The translations under genes were made by a program, and so were the position numbers. A stretch of DNA of 30,680 bases from an uncultured Oscillospiraceae bacterium (GTDB lineage Bacteria > Bacillota > Clostridia > Oscillospirales > Oscillospiraceae). Numbering within the stretch: the first letter of the stretch is position 1; each line of letters begins with the position of its first letter. This document shows positions 18,776-27,183 of the stretch, in pieces. The stretch lies in contig CAAFLG010000047.1 of assembly GCA_900763705.1 (NCBI GenBank), forward strand, positions 1 through 30,680, given 5' to 3'. A model generated the notes under the pieces. That model was not told where the DNA came from, ran no database searches, and saw only the letters and a program-made list of their open reading frames with translations.

Positions 18776-20533
18776 ATGACGACTCGCGATTTCCAAAAGA
18801 AAAAACCGCTGGCGATCCTTTTATCCTATTTCAAGCCGCACCGCGGCCTGTTTGTTTTAGACCTTGTGTGCGCAACGATCGTTGCCCTTGTCGACCTTGC
18901 CTTCCCGCTGGTCACGCGCAAGTCGATGTATGATCTTCTGCCCAATCAGCAGTACCGCGCGTTTTTCACCGTGATGGCCGTGATGATGGCGGCCTTCCTT
19001 GTGCGTGCGCTTTTGTACTATGTCATCGCCTACTGGGGCCACACCTTCGGCATCCGCGTGGAGGCGGACATCCGCCGCGACCTCTTCATTCATGTGCAGG
19101 AGCTGGACGTGAGCTTTTTCGACCACAACCGCACGGGTCAGCTCATGAGCAGGCTGACGAGCGACCTCTTCGAGATCACGGAGCTTGCCCACCACGGGCC
19201 GGAGGATCTGCTCATCTCTACGCTCACGATCCTCGGCGCGCTCGGCATCATGGCGTCGATCGAATGGCGCTTGACGCTCGTGGTCGCGTGCATCCTGCCG
19301 GTGTTCCTCGCGGCCATCATGTCCCGCCGCCGCAAGATGAGCGCCGCCTCGCGCAACGAAAAGCAGAAGACCGCCGCCATCAACGTCGGCATCGAGTCCT
19401 CGCTCTCGGGCATCCGCACGGCACGTGCCTTTGCCAACGAATCGGCGGAGATCGGAAAATTCAACACCGCGAATGAGGAGTTCAAGGTCTCCAAGCGCGC
19501 CTTCCACCACGAGATGGGCGTTTTCAACGCGACGATGGAATTCTTTATGACGCTCCTCTCCACCGCCGTTATCGCGGTGGGCGGCTATCTCATCATGCGC
19601 GGCGAGATGAACTACATCGACCTCATCACCTTCTCGCTCTACATCACGGCTTTCATCAGCCCCGTGCGCAAGCTCGCGAACTTCTCTGAGATTTTCGCGC
19701 GCGGTTTTGCGGGCGTGGAGCGCTTCGTCGCGCTGATGCGCGTGGAGCCCGCGCTCAAGGATGCGCCGGACGCGAAGGAACTGAAAACCTGCCGCGGCGA
19801 GATCGACGTTGACCATGTGAGCTTTGCCTACGACACGGAGGAGGAAACGGGCGGCGTGCTGCACGATGTGAGCGTGCACATCGCGCCGGGCGAGGTCATC
19901 GCCATCGTGGGGCCCTCCGGCGGCGGCAAGTCGACGCTTTGCCAGCTCATCCCGCGCTTTTATGAGGTCAGCGACGGCGCGATCCGCATCGACGGGGAGG
20001 ACGTGCGGGGAATCACGCAGTCCTCGCTCCACCGCGCCATCGGCGTCGTGCAGCAGGATGTCTTCCTCTTTGCCGACACCGTGCGCGAGAACATCCGCTA
20101 CGGCCGCCCGGAGGCGACGGACGGGGAGATCGTCGCGGCGGCAAAGCGCGCGGAGATCTATGATGACATCATGGCCATGCCGAACGGCTTTGATACCTAC
20201 GTCGGCGAGCGCGGCACGATGCTCTCCGGCGGGCAGAAGCAGCGCGTGTCCATCGCGCGCATCTTCCTCAAAAATCCCTCCATCCTCATTCTGGACGAGG
20301 CCACGAGCGCGCTCGACAGCGTGACGGAGGTGAAGATCCAGCACGCCTTCGACGAGCTTTCGCGCGGGCGCACGACGCTCATCATCGCCCACCGTCTCTC
20401 GACCATCCGCTCGGCGGACCGCATCCTTGTCATCGAGGACGGGCGCATCGTCGAGCAGGGCAGCCACGACGCGCTCCTTGAGAAGAACGGCGAGTATGCC
20501 GCGCTGTGGCGCACGCAGAACGGAGCGAACTGA
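18776..20533 (+). CDS. ABC exporter, fused membrane and ATPase half-transporter
   Basis: The 585-residue protein has a type I exporter membrane domain with six helices (about 24-310), then an ATPase domain. ATPase motifs are Walker A GPSGGGKST (379-387), Q-loop VVQQD, signature LSGGQ (483-487), Walker B ILILDEAT (503-510) and switch H539. All catalytic residues are present, so it can work as a homodimer. No second half-transporter is nearby, and no peptidase domain suggests bacteriocin export. It belongs to the broad MsbA/BmrA-like multidrug and lipid group; substrate is unknown. AGGAG lies about 9 bp before the ATG. Its stop overlaps the start of the YlmH gene (TGATG). Confidence 0.93.
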   Translation: MTTRDFQKKKPLAILLSYFKPHRGLFVLDLVCATIVALVDLAFPLVTRKSMYDLLPNQQYRAFFTVMAVMMAAFLVRALLYYVIAYWGHTFGIRVEADIRRDLFIHVQELDVSFFDHNRTGQLMSRLTSDLFEITELAHHGPEDLLISTLTILGALGIMASIEWRLTLVVACILPVFLAAIMSRRRKMSAASRNEKQKTAAINVGIESSLSGIRTARAFANESAEIGKFNTANEEFKVSKRAFHHEMGVFNATMEFFMTLLSTAVIAVGGYLIMRGEMNYIDLITFSLYITAFISPVRKLANFSEIFARGFAGVERFVALMRVEPALKDAPDAKELKTCRGEIDVDHVSFAYDTEEETGGVLHDVSVHIAPGEVIAIVGPSGGGKSTLCQLIPRFYEVSDGAIRIDGEDVRGITQSSLHRAIGVVQQDVFLFADTVRENIRYGRPEATDGEIVAAAKRAEIYDDIMAMPNGFDTYVGERGTMLSGGQKQRVSIARIFLKNPSILILDEATSALDSVTEVKIQHAFDELSRGRTTLIIAHRLSTIRSADRILVIEDGRIVEQGSHDALLEKNGEYAALWRTQNGAN

Positions 20534-21321
20534 TGGACAGACGACAACTATTGGACCGCGCCGCGCAAAACGGCGAGGAGCGCATCCTGCTGGCGCACAT
20601 CCTTGATAAATGCGAGCAGAGCCGGCAGCGCAACATCCCCGCGGCGACGGATTTTTTAAGCCCCGCCGAGCAGCGCGCGGCGCAGGATCTGCTGCACGCT
20701 GCCGCCATTCACGAAGGCTGCGCCTTTCGCGGCGGATTTACGCGCGCGGAGCGGAAAATGCTCCTTTTTCTGCCAGACTGGCAGGAGGAGGCCGACGAAG
20801 AAGAGTACATGACGGCGCTTCGCTGCACGTACCGCAAGGAGGATACGCTGACGCACCGGGACTTTCTCGGCTCGCTCATGGCGCAGGGCATCACGAGGGA
20901 AAAGCTTGGCGACATTCTGGTGTCGGAGGGCGCGTGCGATCTGATTGTTTCGCGCGACATCGCACCGTATCTGCTGCAAAATGTGACGAGCGCGGGACGG
21001 GTAAAGCTCTCGGTCAGCGAGATCAAGCTTTCTGACCTGCATATCCCCGCGCTCAAGGTCAAGGAGATCCGCGACACGGTCTCGACGCTGCGGCTCGACG
21101 CGGTGGCGGCGAGCGGCTTTTCGATGAGCCGGGGCAAGGCGCAGGAACTCATCTCATCCGGGCGCGTGCAGCTCAACCACCGCGAAACGCTCAAGGCAGA
21201 CGCGCCCGTTGCGCGCGGCGATGTGATCTCTGCGCGCGGACTTGGAAAATTTGAGGTCGCCGAGGTTGGGGGCCTCAGCAAAAAGGGAAGAACGGCGCTG
21301 TTGCTGCGCCGATACTTGTAA
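20533..21321 (+). CDS. YlmH-family S4-domain RNA-binding protein
   Basis: The 262-residue protein has a YlmH N-terminal region (about 1-170, with ERILLAHILDKCEQSRQRN, FLSPAEQ and MAQGITREKLGDILV) and a C-terminal S4 RNA-binding domain (about 185-240: GFSMSRGKAQELISSGRVQL, then GDVISARGLGKFEV). YlmH proteins bind ribosomal RNA/50S and have been linked to rescue of stalled ribosomes. In many Firmicutes ylmH sits in the divIVA/sepF division cluster; here it follows an ABC exporter instead. I chose the ATG at 20533-20535 because it overlaps the exporter stop and has CGGAG 7 bp upstream. The frame's extension further upstream lies inside the exporter gene. Family call is firm. Confidence 0.92.
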   Translation: MDRRQLLDRAAQNGEERILLAHILDKCEQSRQRNIPAATDFLSPAEQRAAQDLLHAAAIHEGCAFRGGFTRAERKMLLFLPDWQEEADEEEYMTALRCTYRKEDTLTHRDFLGSLMAQGITREKLGDILVSEGACDLIVSRDIAPYLLQNVTSAGRVKLSVSEIKLSDLHIPALKVKEIRDTVSTLRLDAVAASGFSMSRGKAQELISSGRVQLNHRETLKADAPVARGDVISARGLGKFEVAEVGGLSKKGRTALLLRRYL

Positions 21322-21335
21322 GGAGAAGAAAGAAC

Positions 21336-21587
21336 ATGACGATGGAAGAAAAGATCGCGCGCATCAACGCGCTGGCGCGCAAGGCGAAGAGCGAGGGACT
21401 GACCGACGAGGAACGCGAAGAGCAGGCGCAGCTGCGCCGCGACTACATCGACTCGGTGAAGGCGAACCTCAAGTCGCAGCTCGACTCGCTCTATGTGCTC
21501 GATGAAAAGAGCGGCAAGAAGACAAACATCATCGACTTTGAGCGCGAGCGCGCGGCAAAGGCGGGCGGAAAAAAGGAGAAGCAGTAA
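21336..21587 (+). CDS. DUF896 (YnzC-like) small protein
   Basis: This 83-residue cytosolic protein has the DUF896 pattern: MEEKIARINALARKAKSEGL, TDEEREEQAQLRRDYIDSVK and KANLKSQLDSLYV. It folds as a helical hairpin in known family structures. A basic tail follows (REKAAKAGGKKEKQ-like). Its function is not known; the B. subtilis YnzC group has been tied to the SOS region. GGAG lies about 10 bp upstream of the first of two close ATGs (M1 and M3). It sits in a tight operon, 14 bp after the YlmH gene and directly followed by the XpaC-like gene. Confidence 0.9.
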   Translation: MTMEEKIARINALARKAKSEGLTDEEREEQAQLRRDYIDSVKANLKSQLDSLYVLDEKSGKKTNIIDFERERAAKAGGKKEKQ

Positions 21588-22811
21588 ATGAGCAAGGACT
21601 TTGAGTACGACCCCGAGAGCGGTTCATTCCGCTTCGACGAGGGCGGCAAGACGACGAAGAAAAAAGATGGCGGCGACATCGGCAGCTGGATCATCATTGC
21701 GGCGCTTTTTGCCTTCGGCCTGTGGCCGATCGGCCTAATCGCGCTCATTTCGAAGCTTTCCGACAAGCCGAAGAAGGCGAGCGCACCGCGCAGCGGCATG
21801 CGCACGAGCACCAGCCCGAACGCAAACGTCACCGCGCGCAGCACGAATAAAGTGGAAAAGACCGTCGTGCAGACGGCAAAGAAGATGAACCGCGCGCCGA
21901 AGACCTCGGACAAGACCTCCCGCATCCTCTCGATCGTCGGCGCGGCCATCACCTGCATTTTCGGCATCAGCCTTGTGACCATGCTGGGCGAGGTCATCGC
22001 CTACGGCTGGTATTCTTACATGATGGAAGAACTTTTCCCTATGTGCGGCTTCTTTGCCGGCGGCGTCGCCATGCTCGTTGCCGGGCAGCGGATGAAGCGC
22101 CGCAGCGCGCGTGTCGCGCGCTACCTTGCCGTGATGGGCAAGCGCAGCCACATTGCCGTGGATGAGCTTTGCGCCGTGACGGGCAAGAGCCGCAAGAAGG
22201 TCGAAGGCGACCTTGAGTTCATGGTGGAAAAGGGGCTTCTCGGCGCGGGCGCGTATCTCGATAAGGGGCGCGGGATGTTCTTTCGCAACGCCAACGCCTT
22301 TGCCGATTATGCAAACGAAACGGCGAAGAAGGAAAATGTCACGCCCAAGGAGGCGAACGAGGGCTACGCAGGCGCACTGCGCGCCATTCGCAGCGCGAAC
22401 GACCGCATCGCCGACCCCGTGCTGAGTGAAAAGATCGACCATCTTGAGACTGTCGCGGGGAAGATCTTCCGCGAGGTGGAGCAGCACCCGGAAAAGCAGC
22501 AGCAGGCCGCGACCTTCCTCAACTATTATCTGCCCACTACGCTCAAACTGCTCGACAGCTACGCAAAGTTTGAGGAGGCGGGCATCGAGGGCGAGAACCT
22601 TTCCCGCGCGCAGGAGCGCATCGAAGAGACGATGGACGCCCTCATCAAGGGCTTTGACAAACAGCTCGACGACCTCTATCGCAACGAGGCGATGGATATC
22701 GACAGCGACATCCGCGTGATGGAGAATATGCTCCGCCGCGATACGGCGAGCGTGGAGGATGACTTCGGCATCGGCGGCGCGGCGGTCCAGCACGCGCCGG
22801 ATGAGGAATAA
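21588..22811 (+). CDS. XpaC-like membrane protein (5-bromo-4-chloroindolyl phosphate hydrolysis family)
   Basis: The 407-residue protein starts with an acidic N-terminus (FEYDPESGSFRFDEG). It has a hydrophobic segment near 32-56, a basic Ser/Thr/Asn linker, two more hydrophobic segments (about 113-133 and 144-163), then a large cytoplasmic helical domain with ARVARYLAVMGKRSHIAVDE, KGLLGAGAYLDKGRGMFF and LPTTLKLLDSYAKFEEAGIE. The last region matches XpaC, whose name comes from a substrate assay. I see no phosphatase active-site motif, so enzymatic activity is doubtful. The middle part resembles a winged-helix (ELCAVTGKSRKKVEGDLEFMVEKG). The partner telA (toxic anion resistance) is absent. AAAGGAG is 9 bp upstream, and the gene starts directly after the DUF896 stop. 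Confidence 0.8.
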   Translation: MSKDFEYDPESGSFRFDEGGKTTKKKDGGDIGSWIIIAALFAFGLWPIGLIALISKLSDKPKKASAPRSGMRTSTSPNANVTARSTNKVEKTVVQTAKKMNRAPKTSDKTSRILSIVGAAITCIFGISLVTMLGEVIAYGWYSYMMEELFPMCGFFAGGVAMLVAGQRMKRRSARVARYLAVMGKRSHIAVDELCAVTGKSRKKVEGDLEFMVEKGLLGAGAYLDKGRGMFFRNANAFADYANETAKKENVTPKEANEGYAGALRAIRSANDRIADPVLSEKIDHLETVAGKIFREVEQHPEKQQQAATFLNYYLPTTLKLLDSYAKFEEAGIEGENLSRAQERIEETMDALIKGFDKQLDDLYRNEAMDIDSDIRVMENMLRRDTASVEDDFGIGGAAVQHAPDEE

Positions 22812-22847
22812 GACGGCGAAACTCGACCGGGTGCGCGCTGCACGCTG

Positions 22848-22856
22848 TGCTATGGT
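22848..22856 (+). promoter_or_regulatory. Candidate extended -10 promoter for glg operon
   Basis: TG-C-TATGGT (22848-22856) is an extended -10 match 23 bp before the glgB ATG, with no convincing -35. The 68-bp gap has no terminator, so read-through from the upstream operon is also possible. Confidence 0.35.
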
Positions 22857-22879
22857 AGGGAAAAGCAAAGGAGATGGGC

Positions 22880-24820
22880 ATGAAAGGGACGGACAAACGA
22901 TTTGACGCCGGGGCCTTTTTCGGCGGCACGGACAGCGAGGCCTACCGCTTCCTCGGCGCGCACCGCGCGCAGCGGGGCGGGGAAGAGGGCTATCTCTTCC
23001 GCCTCTGGGCGCCGAACGCCGTGCGCGTTTCCGTTGTGGGCGATTTCTGCGCCTGGGACGCAAGCGCCTTCCCGATGGCGAGAAGCGAGCACGGCCTGTG
23101 GGAGCGATTTGTCCCCGGCCTGAAGCAATTTGACACCTACAAGTACGCCGTGACCTCCGCGCAGGGGAAAACGGTGCTCAAGGCGGACCCCTACGCCTTC
23201 CACGCCGAGACCCGTCCGGGCACGGCCAGCAAGCTCTATGACCTGCCGGACTATCGCTGGGGGGACGGAGCGTGGCGCGCGGGCCGCGCCTCCGCGCCCT
23301 TTGACCGCTCGCCGCTCAACATCTATGAGGTTCATCTCGGTTCGTGGCGGCGGCGCGAGAACGGCGATTTTTACGATTACCGCTCGCTCGCCCATGATTT
23401 GGCGGACTACGTAGCGGGCCTTGGCTACAACTGCGTCGAGCTCATGCCCGTCACGGAATATCCGCTCGATGATTCCTGGGGCTACCAGTGCACCGGCTAC
23501 TTTGCCGCGACCTCGCGCTACGGTACGCCCAGGGACTTTATGTACTTTGTCGACCATCTGCACCAAAAGGGCATTTCCGTCATTTTAGACTGGGTGCCGT
23601 CGCACTTCTGCAAGGACGAGCACGGGCTCATCGACTTTGACGGCACGCCCTGCTATGAATACGCAGACCCCCTCAAGCGCGAGCACGCGGGCTGGGGCAC
23701 GCGCGTATTCGACTACGGGCGCGGCGAGGTGAAGAGCTTCCTGCTTTCTTCGGCGGCCTTCTGGCTGCGGGAATTCCATGTGGACGGCCTGCGCGTGGAC
23801 GCGGTCGCCTCCATGCTCTACCTCGACTATGGGCGCGAGGACGGGAACTGGACGCGCAACCGAAACGGCGGGCGCGAGAACCTCGAGGCCATCGATTTTC
23901 TGCGCGCGCTGAACAAGACCGCCTACTCCATCAACCCCAATGTGCTGATGGTGGCGGAGGAGTCGACCGCATGGCCGCTCGTCACGCGCCCGCCGCAGGA
24001 CGGCGGCCTCGGCTTCACGCTCAAGTGGAACATGGGCTGGATGAACGATATGTGCCACTACCTGAAGCTCGACCCGTGGTTCCGCCAGTACCACCACAAG
24101 GACATCACCTTTTCGCTGATGTATGCCTTTTCGGAGAATTTTGTCCTGCCCATCTCGCACGACGAGGTCGTGCACATGAAGGGCTCGCTTCGCGGCAAGA
24201 TGCCGGGCGACGAGCGGCAGCAGCTATCCGGCGTGCGCGCCTTCACGGCATATATGCTCGCCCATCCGGGCAAGAAGCTCACCTTCATGGGAGCGGAGCT
24301 TGGACAGTGGCACGAGTGGGATTTTGCCTCTCAGCTCGACTGGTACCTGCTAGAAAACGAAGAAAACCGGCAGCTCCATCGCTTTTTCAAGGATATCAAC
24401 GCCTTTTACTTATCGCAAAGCCCCCTGTGGGACATCGACTTTTCCTGGGAGGGCTTTGAATGGCTCGTCCCGGACGACAACCACAATAATGTCGTCGTCT
24501 TCCTGCGGCGCGACCGCAAGGGCCGCGAGCTGATCGCCGCAGTCAACTTCTCCCCCGTTGCGCAGGGAGAGTACCGCTTCGGTGTGCCGCCGAAAAAGCG
24601 CTATCGTGAGGTCTTCACCACCGACTGTGCGGAATACGGCGGCACGGGTGAGTGGCGCAACGAAAAGACCATCGAAGTCCTGCCCATTCCCTCGCACGGG
24701 CGGGAACAGTCCCTTTGCGTGAAGCTCCCGCCGCTCGGCGCGGCGTTTTTCGCGGGCGAAGGAGTCTGGAAAAAAGAACAAGCAAGCATACCGCCCGACG
24801 CAAGCACGCCGGACAACTAA
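22880..24820 (+). CDS. glgB: 1,4-alpha-glucan branching enzyme
   Basis: The 646-residue GH13 enzyme makes alpha-1,6 branches in glycogen. An N-terminal CBM48-type domain (RLWAPNAVRVSVVGDFCAWD, about 41-60) precedes the catalytic barrel. The latter shows ELMPVTEYPLDDSWGYQ, nucleophile D307 in DGLRVDAV, acid/base Glu in VAEEST (360/361) and the third acidic residue in ISHDEVVH. A C-terminal beta domain follows. I prefer the ATG at 22880-22882, which has AAGGAG 6 bp upstream. An ATG two codons earlier directly abuts that site. It leads a five-gene glycogen operon with gaps of 30 bp or less. The tail after about residue 625 (KKEQASIPPDASTPDN) is likely disordered. Confidence 0.97.
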   Translation: MKGTDKRFDAGAFFGGTDSEAYRFLGAHRAQRGGEEGYLFRLWAPNAVRVSVVGDFCAWDASAFPMARSEHGLWERFVPGLKQFDTYKYAVTSAQGKTVLKADPYAFHAETRPGTASKLYDLPDYRWGDGAWRAGRASAPFDRSPLNIYEVHLGSWRRRENGDFYDYRSLAHDLADYVAGLGYNCVELMPVTEYPLDDSWGYQCTGYFAATSRYGTPRDFMYFVDHLHQKGISVILDWVPSHFCKDEHGLIDFDGTPCYEYADPLKREHAGWGTRVFDYGRGEVKSFLLSSAAFWLREFHVDGLRVDAVASMLYLDYGREDGNWTRNRNGGRENLEAIDFLRALNKTAYSINPNVLMVAEESTAWPLVTRPPQDGGLGFTLKWNMGWMNDMCHYLKLDPWFRQYHHKDITFSLMYAFSENFVLPISHDEVVHMKGSLRGKMPGDERQQLSGVRAFTAYMLAHPGKKLTFMGAELGQWHEWDFASQLDWYLLENEENRQLHRFFKDINAFYLSQSPLWDIDFSWEGFEWLVPDDNHNNVVVFLRRDRKGRELIAAVNFSPVAQGEYRFGVPPKKRYREVFTTDCAEYGGTGEWRNEKTIEVLPIPSHGREQSLCVKLPPLGAAFFAGEGVWKKEQASIPPDASTPDN

Positions 24821-24838
24821 AAGGAGGAGAGAAACAGC

Positions 24839-26047
24839 GTGAAAAAAGAATGTATCGCCATGCTGCTTGCCGGCGGGCAGGGCAGCAGACTCTATGTGCT
24901 CACAGAGAACATGGCGAAGCCCGCCGTGCCGTTCGGCGGCAAGTTCCGCATCATCGATTTTCCGCTTTCGAACTGTGCCAATGCCGGCATCGACACCGTG
25001 GGCGTGCTGACGCAGTATCGCCCGCTGGAGCTCAACCGCTACATCGGCTCCGGCCAGCCGTGGGACCTTGACCGCGCCGACGGCGGCGTACATATCCTGC
25101 CGCCGTATCAGAGCGCGAACGGCGCTTCTTGGTACAAGGGCACGGCCAACGCCATCTTTCAGAACATCGGCTTTGTCGATATGTACGACCCCGACTATGT
25201 GCTCATCCTCTCGGGCGACCATATCTACAAGATGAATTACGACAAAATGCTCGCCCACCACAAAAAGACGGGCGCGGACTGCACCATCTCCGTGATGGAG
25301 GTGCCCTGGGAGGAAGCGCCGCGCTTTGGCATCATGAGCGTGGACGAGAACGATACCATCACGGAATTTGAGGAAAAGCCCGCCCGGCCGAAGAGCAACC
25401 TTGCCTCAATGGGCATTTACGTCTTCACGTGGAAAAAGCTCAGAAGCTATCTCATCGAGGATGAGAGCGACGAGACGAGCAGCAACGACTTTGGCAAGAA
25501 CATCATCCCGAAGATGCTGCAAAACGGGGAGAAAATGGCGGCCTACCGCTTCTCGGGCTACTGGAAGGACGTTGGCACGCTCGACTCGCTCTGGGATGCG
25601 AACATGGATATGCTCGCGACCGGCAGCGGGCTTGACCTGCTCGAAAAGGACTGGCCGATCTACGGCCGGCCGCTCTCCGCGCCGCCGGCCTACCTTGGAA
25701 AGAATGCGCACGTGGAGCACAGCGTCGTCGCGCGCGGCTGCACGGTCGAGGGCGAAGCGGAGAACTCCGTCCTCTCCGAGCGCTGCACCGTGGAAGAGGG
25801 GGCGAGCGTGCAGTATTCGCTCCTGATGCCCGGCGCCGTCATCCGGCGCGGCGCGCAGGTATCCTATGCCATCATCGGCGAAAACGCCGTGGTGGAGGCG
25901 AACGCGCGCGTCGGCCAGCCGCCGGAGGCGGTGAAGCCAGAGGACTGGGGCATTACGGTGCTCGGCCCTGACGCGGCGGTCGCGGAAAACTATGTGCTTG
26001 CGGCCAAGCGCATGCGCAGCGCGGATGGAAAGGAGACGGTACGATGA
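24839..26047 (+). CDS. glgC: Glucose-1-phosphate adenylyltransferase (ADP-glucose pyrophosphorylase)
   Basis: The 402-residue enzyme makes ADP-glucose from glucose-1-phosphate and ATP, the committed step of glycogen synthesis. The N-terminal nucleotidyltransferase domain has MLLAGGQGSRL, KPAVPFGGKFRIIDFPLSNC, ILSGDHIYKMNY and the sugar-phosphate loop (FEEKPARPKS). The C-terminal third is a left-handed beta helix. The pyrophosphorylase loop carries Gln (GGQGSRL) where many family members have Arg, as is common in Clostridia. The start is GTG, with AGGAGG about 11 bp upstream. Its last 4 bp overlap the glgD start (ATGA), so the subunits are made together. Allosteric control cannot be read here. 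Confidence 0.97.
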   Translation: MKKECIAMLLAGGQGSRLYVLTENMAKPAVPFGGKFRIIDFPLSNCANAGIDTVGVLTQYRPLELNRYIGSGQPWDLDRADGGVHILPPYQSANGASWYKGTANAIFQNIGFVDMYDPDYVLILSGDHIYKMNYDKMLAHHKKTGADCTISVMEVPWEEAPRFGIMSVDENDTITEFEEKPARPKSNLASMGIYVFTWKKLRSYLIEDESDETSSNDFGKNIIPKMLQNGEKMAAYRFSGYWKDVGTLDSLWDANMDMLATGSGLDLLEKDWPIYGRPLSAPPAYLGKNAHVEHSVVARGCTVEGEAENSVLSERCTVEEGASVQYSLLMPGAVIRRGAQVSYAIIGENAVVEANARVGQPPEAVKPEDWGITVLGPDAAVAENYVLAAKRMRSADGKETVR

Positions 26048-27156
26048 ACGGACTGCACGGCATCATCTTTGCCTATGCGAAAACACCCGGTCTTCGTGAG
26101 CTGACGGAGGAGCGTATGCCCGGCTCCGTGCCCTTCGGCGGGCGCTACCGCGCCATCGACTTTATGCTCTCCAATATGGCGGGCGCGGGCATTACGGACG
26201 TCGGCGTTGTGCTGCACGGCAACTATCAGAGCCTCATCGACCACATCGGCAACGGCAAAACATGGGACATGGCACGCAGAAACGGCGGGCTCAAGCTCCT
26301 GCCGCCCTTTGCCGACGAGAGAAAGTACCGCGGCTCGGTGTTCCGCGGCAAGATCGACGCGCTCTCCGGCGTGCGCTCATATTTGCGGGAGATCCGGCAG
26401 GAATATGTCGTCCTCTCCGACAGCGACCTCATCATCAATCTGCCGCTCCAGCAGGTGCTGGAGGCGCACGAGGCAAGCGGCGCGGACATCACCTGCGTTT
26501 GCACGGCGAGCGGCGCGTTTGTGGAAAACGCGACCTACTTTACGCTCGACGAGGCGGGGAAGGTGAGCGAGACGCGCTGCGCGCCGCACACGGCCTCGGG
26601 CTACCGCGGACTTGAGATATACCTTCTGCGCCGTGACCTTCTCATCGAGCTTGTGGAGCAGTGCATCGCACAGGAAAAGTACAGCTTCCGCCGCGATGTG
26701 CTCTGCGCCATGGGCGCTAAGCTCGACCTGCGCGGCTTTGTGTGGGACGGTTATGCCGCGCAGCTGCGCTCCGTGCGCGAGTATTACGAGCGCAGCATGG
26801 AGCTTCTGGACCCTGCCATCCGCGCGGAGCTCTTCTGCCCCGAGCGGCCCATCCTTGCAAAGGAAGACGACGAGGCCGCGTCCTACATCGCGCCGGAGAC
26901 GCGCTGCGTCGATTCGCTCATCGGCGACGGCTGCCTGATCGAAGGTGAGGTGGAGGGGAGCATCCTCTTCCCGGGCGTGAAGGTCGGCAAGGGCAGCAGT
27001 GTGAAAAACTGCATCCTCTTTAAGAACATGACGGTGGAAGAAAATGTGACGCTCAAGTGCGTCATCGCGGACAAAAATGTGCGCCTGCGCAGCGGCGGAA
27101 CGCTCATCGGCCACGAGAGCTATCCGCTCGTTGTGAGCAAAAACAGCGTGGTCTGA
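26044..27156 (+). CDS. glgD: GlgD, non-catalytic/regulatory partner of ADP-glucose pyrophosphorylase
   Basis: The 370-residue paralogue of GlgC is found in Firmicutes. It keeps the fold (SVPFGGRYRAIDFMLSNM, VVLSDSDLIINL and a beta-helix C-terminus) but lacks the GGxGxRL pyrophosphorylase loop, having YAKTPGLRELTEE there. This is why it is expected to be inactive alone and to modulate GlgC in a mixed tetramer, as shown for other Firmicutes. AAAGGAG lies 8 bp before the ATG inside glgC. The 4-bp overlap suggests near-equal translation of the two subunits. Confidence 0.96.
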   Translation: MNGLHGIIFAYAKTPGLRELTEERMPGSVPFGGRYRAIDFMLSNMAGAGITDVGVVLHGNYQSLIDHIGNGKTWDMARRNGGLKLLPPFADERKYRGSVFRGKIDALSGVRSYLREIRQEYVVLSDSDLIINLPLQQVLEAHEASGADITCVCTASGAFVENATYFTLDEAGKVSETRCAPHTASGYRGLEIYLLRRDLLIELVEQCIAQEKYSFRRDVLCAMGAKLDLRGFVWDGYAAQLRSVREYYERSMELLDPAIRAELFCPERPILAKEDDEAASYIAPETRCVDSLIGDGCLIEGEVEGSILFPGVKVGKGSSVKNCILFKNMTVEENVTLKCVIADKNVRLRSGGTLIGHESYPLVVSKNSVV

Positions 27157-27183
27157 TCGGACGGGAGAAAGGAGAACCACGGC

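Noticed and set aside
18857..20467. 536-codon open frame opposite the ABC exporter
   Set aside because: Long antisense frames arise from GC-rich codon use; the translation is low-complexity His/Arg/Asp-rich with no domain.
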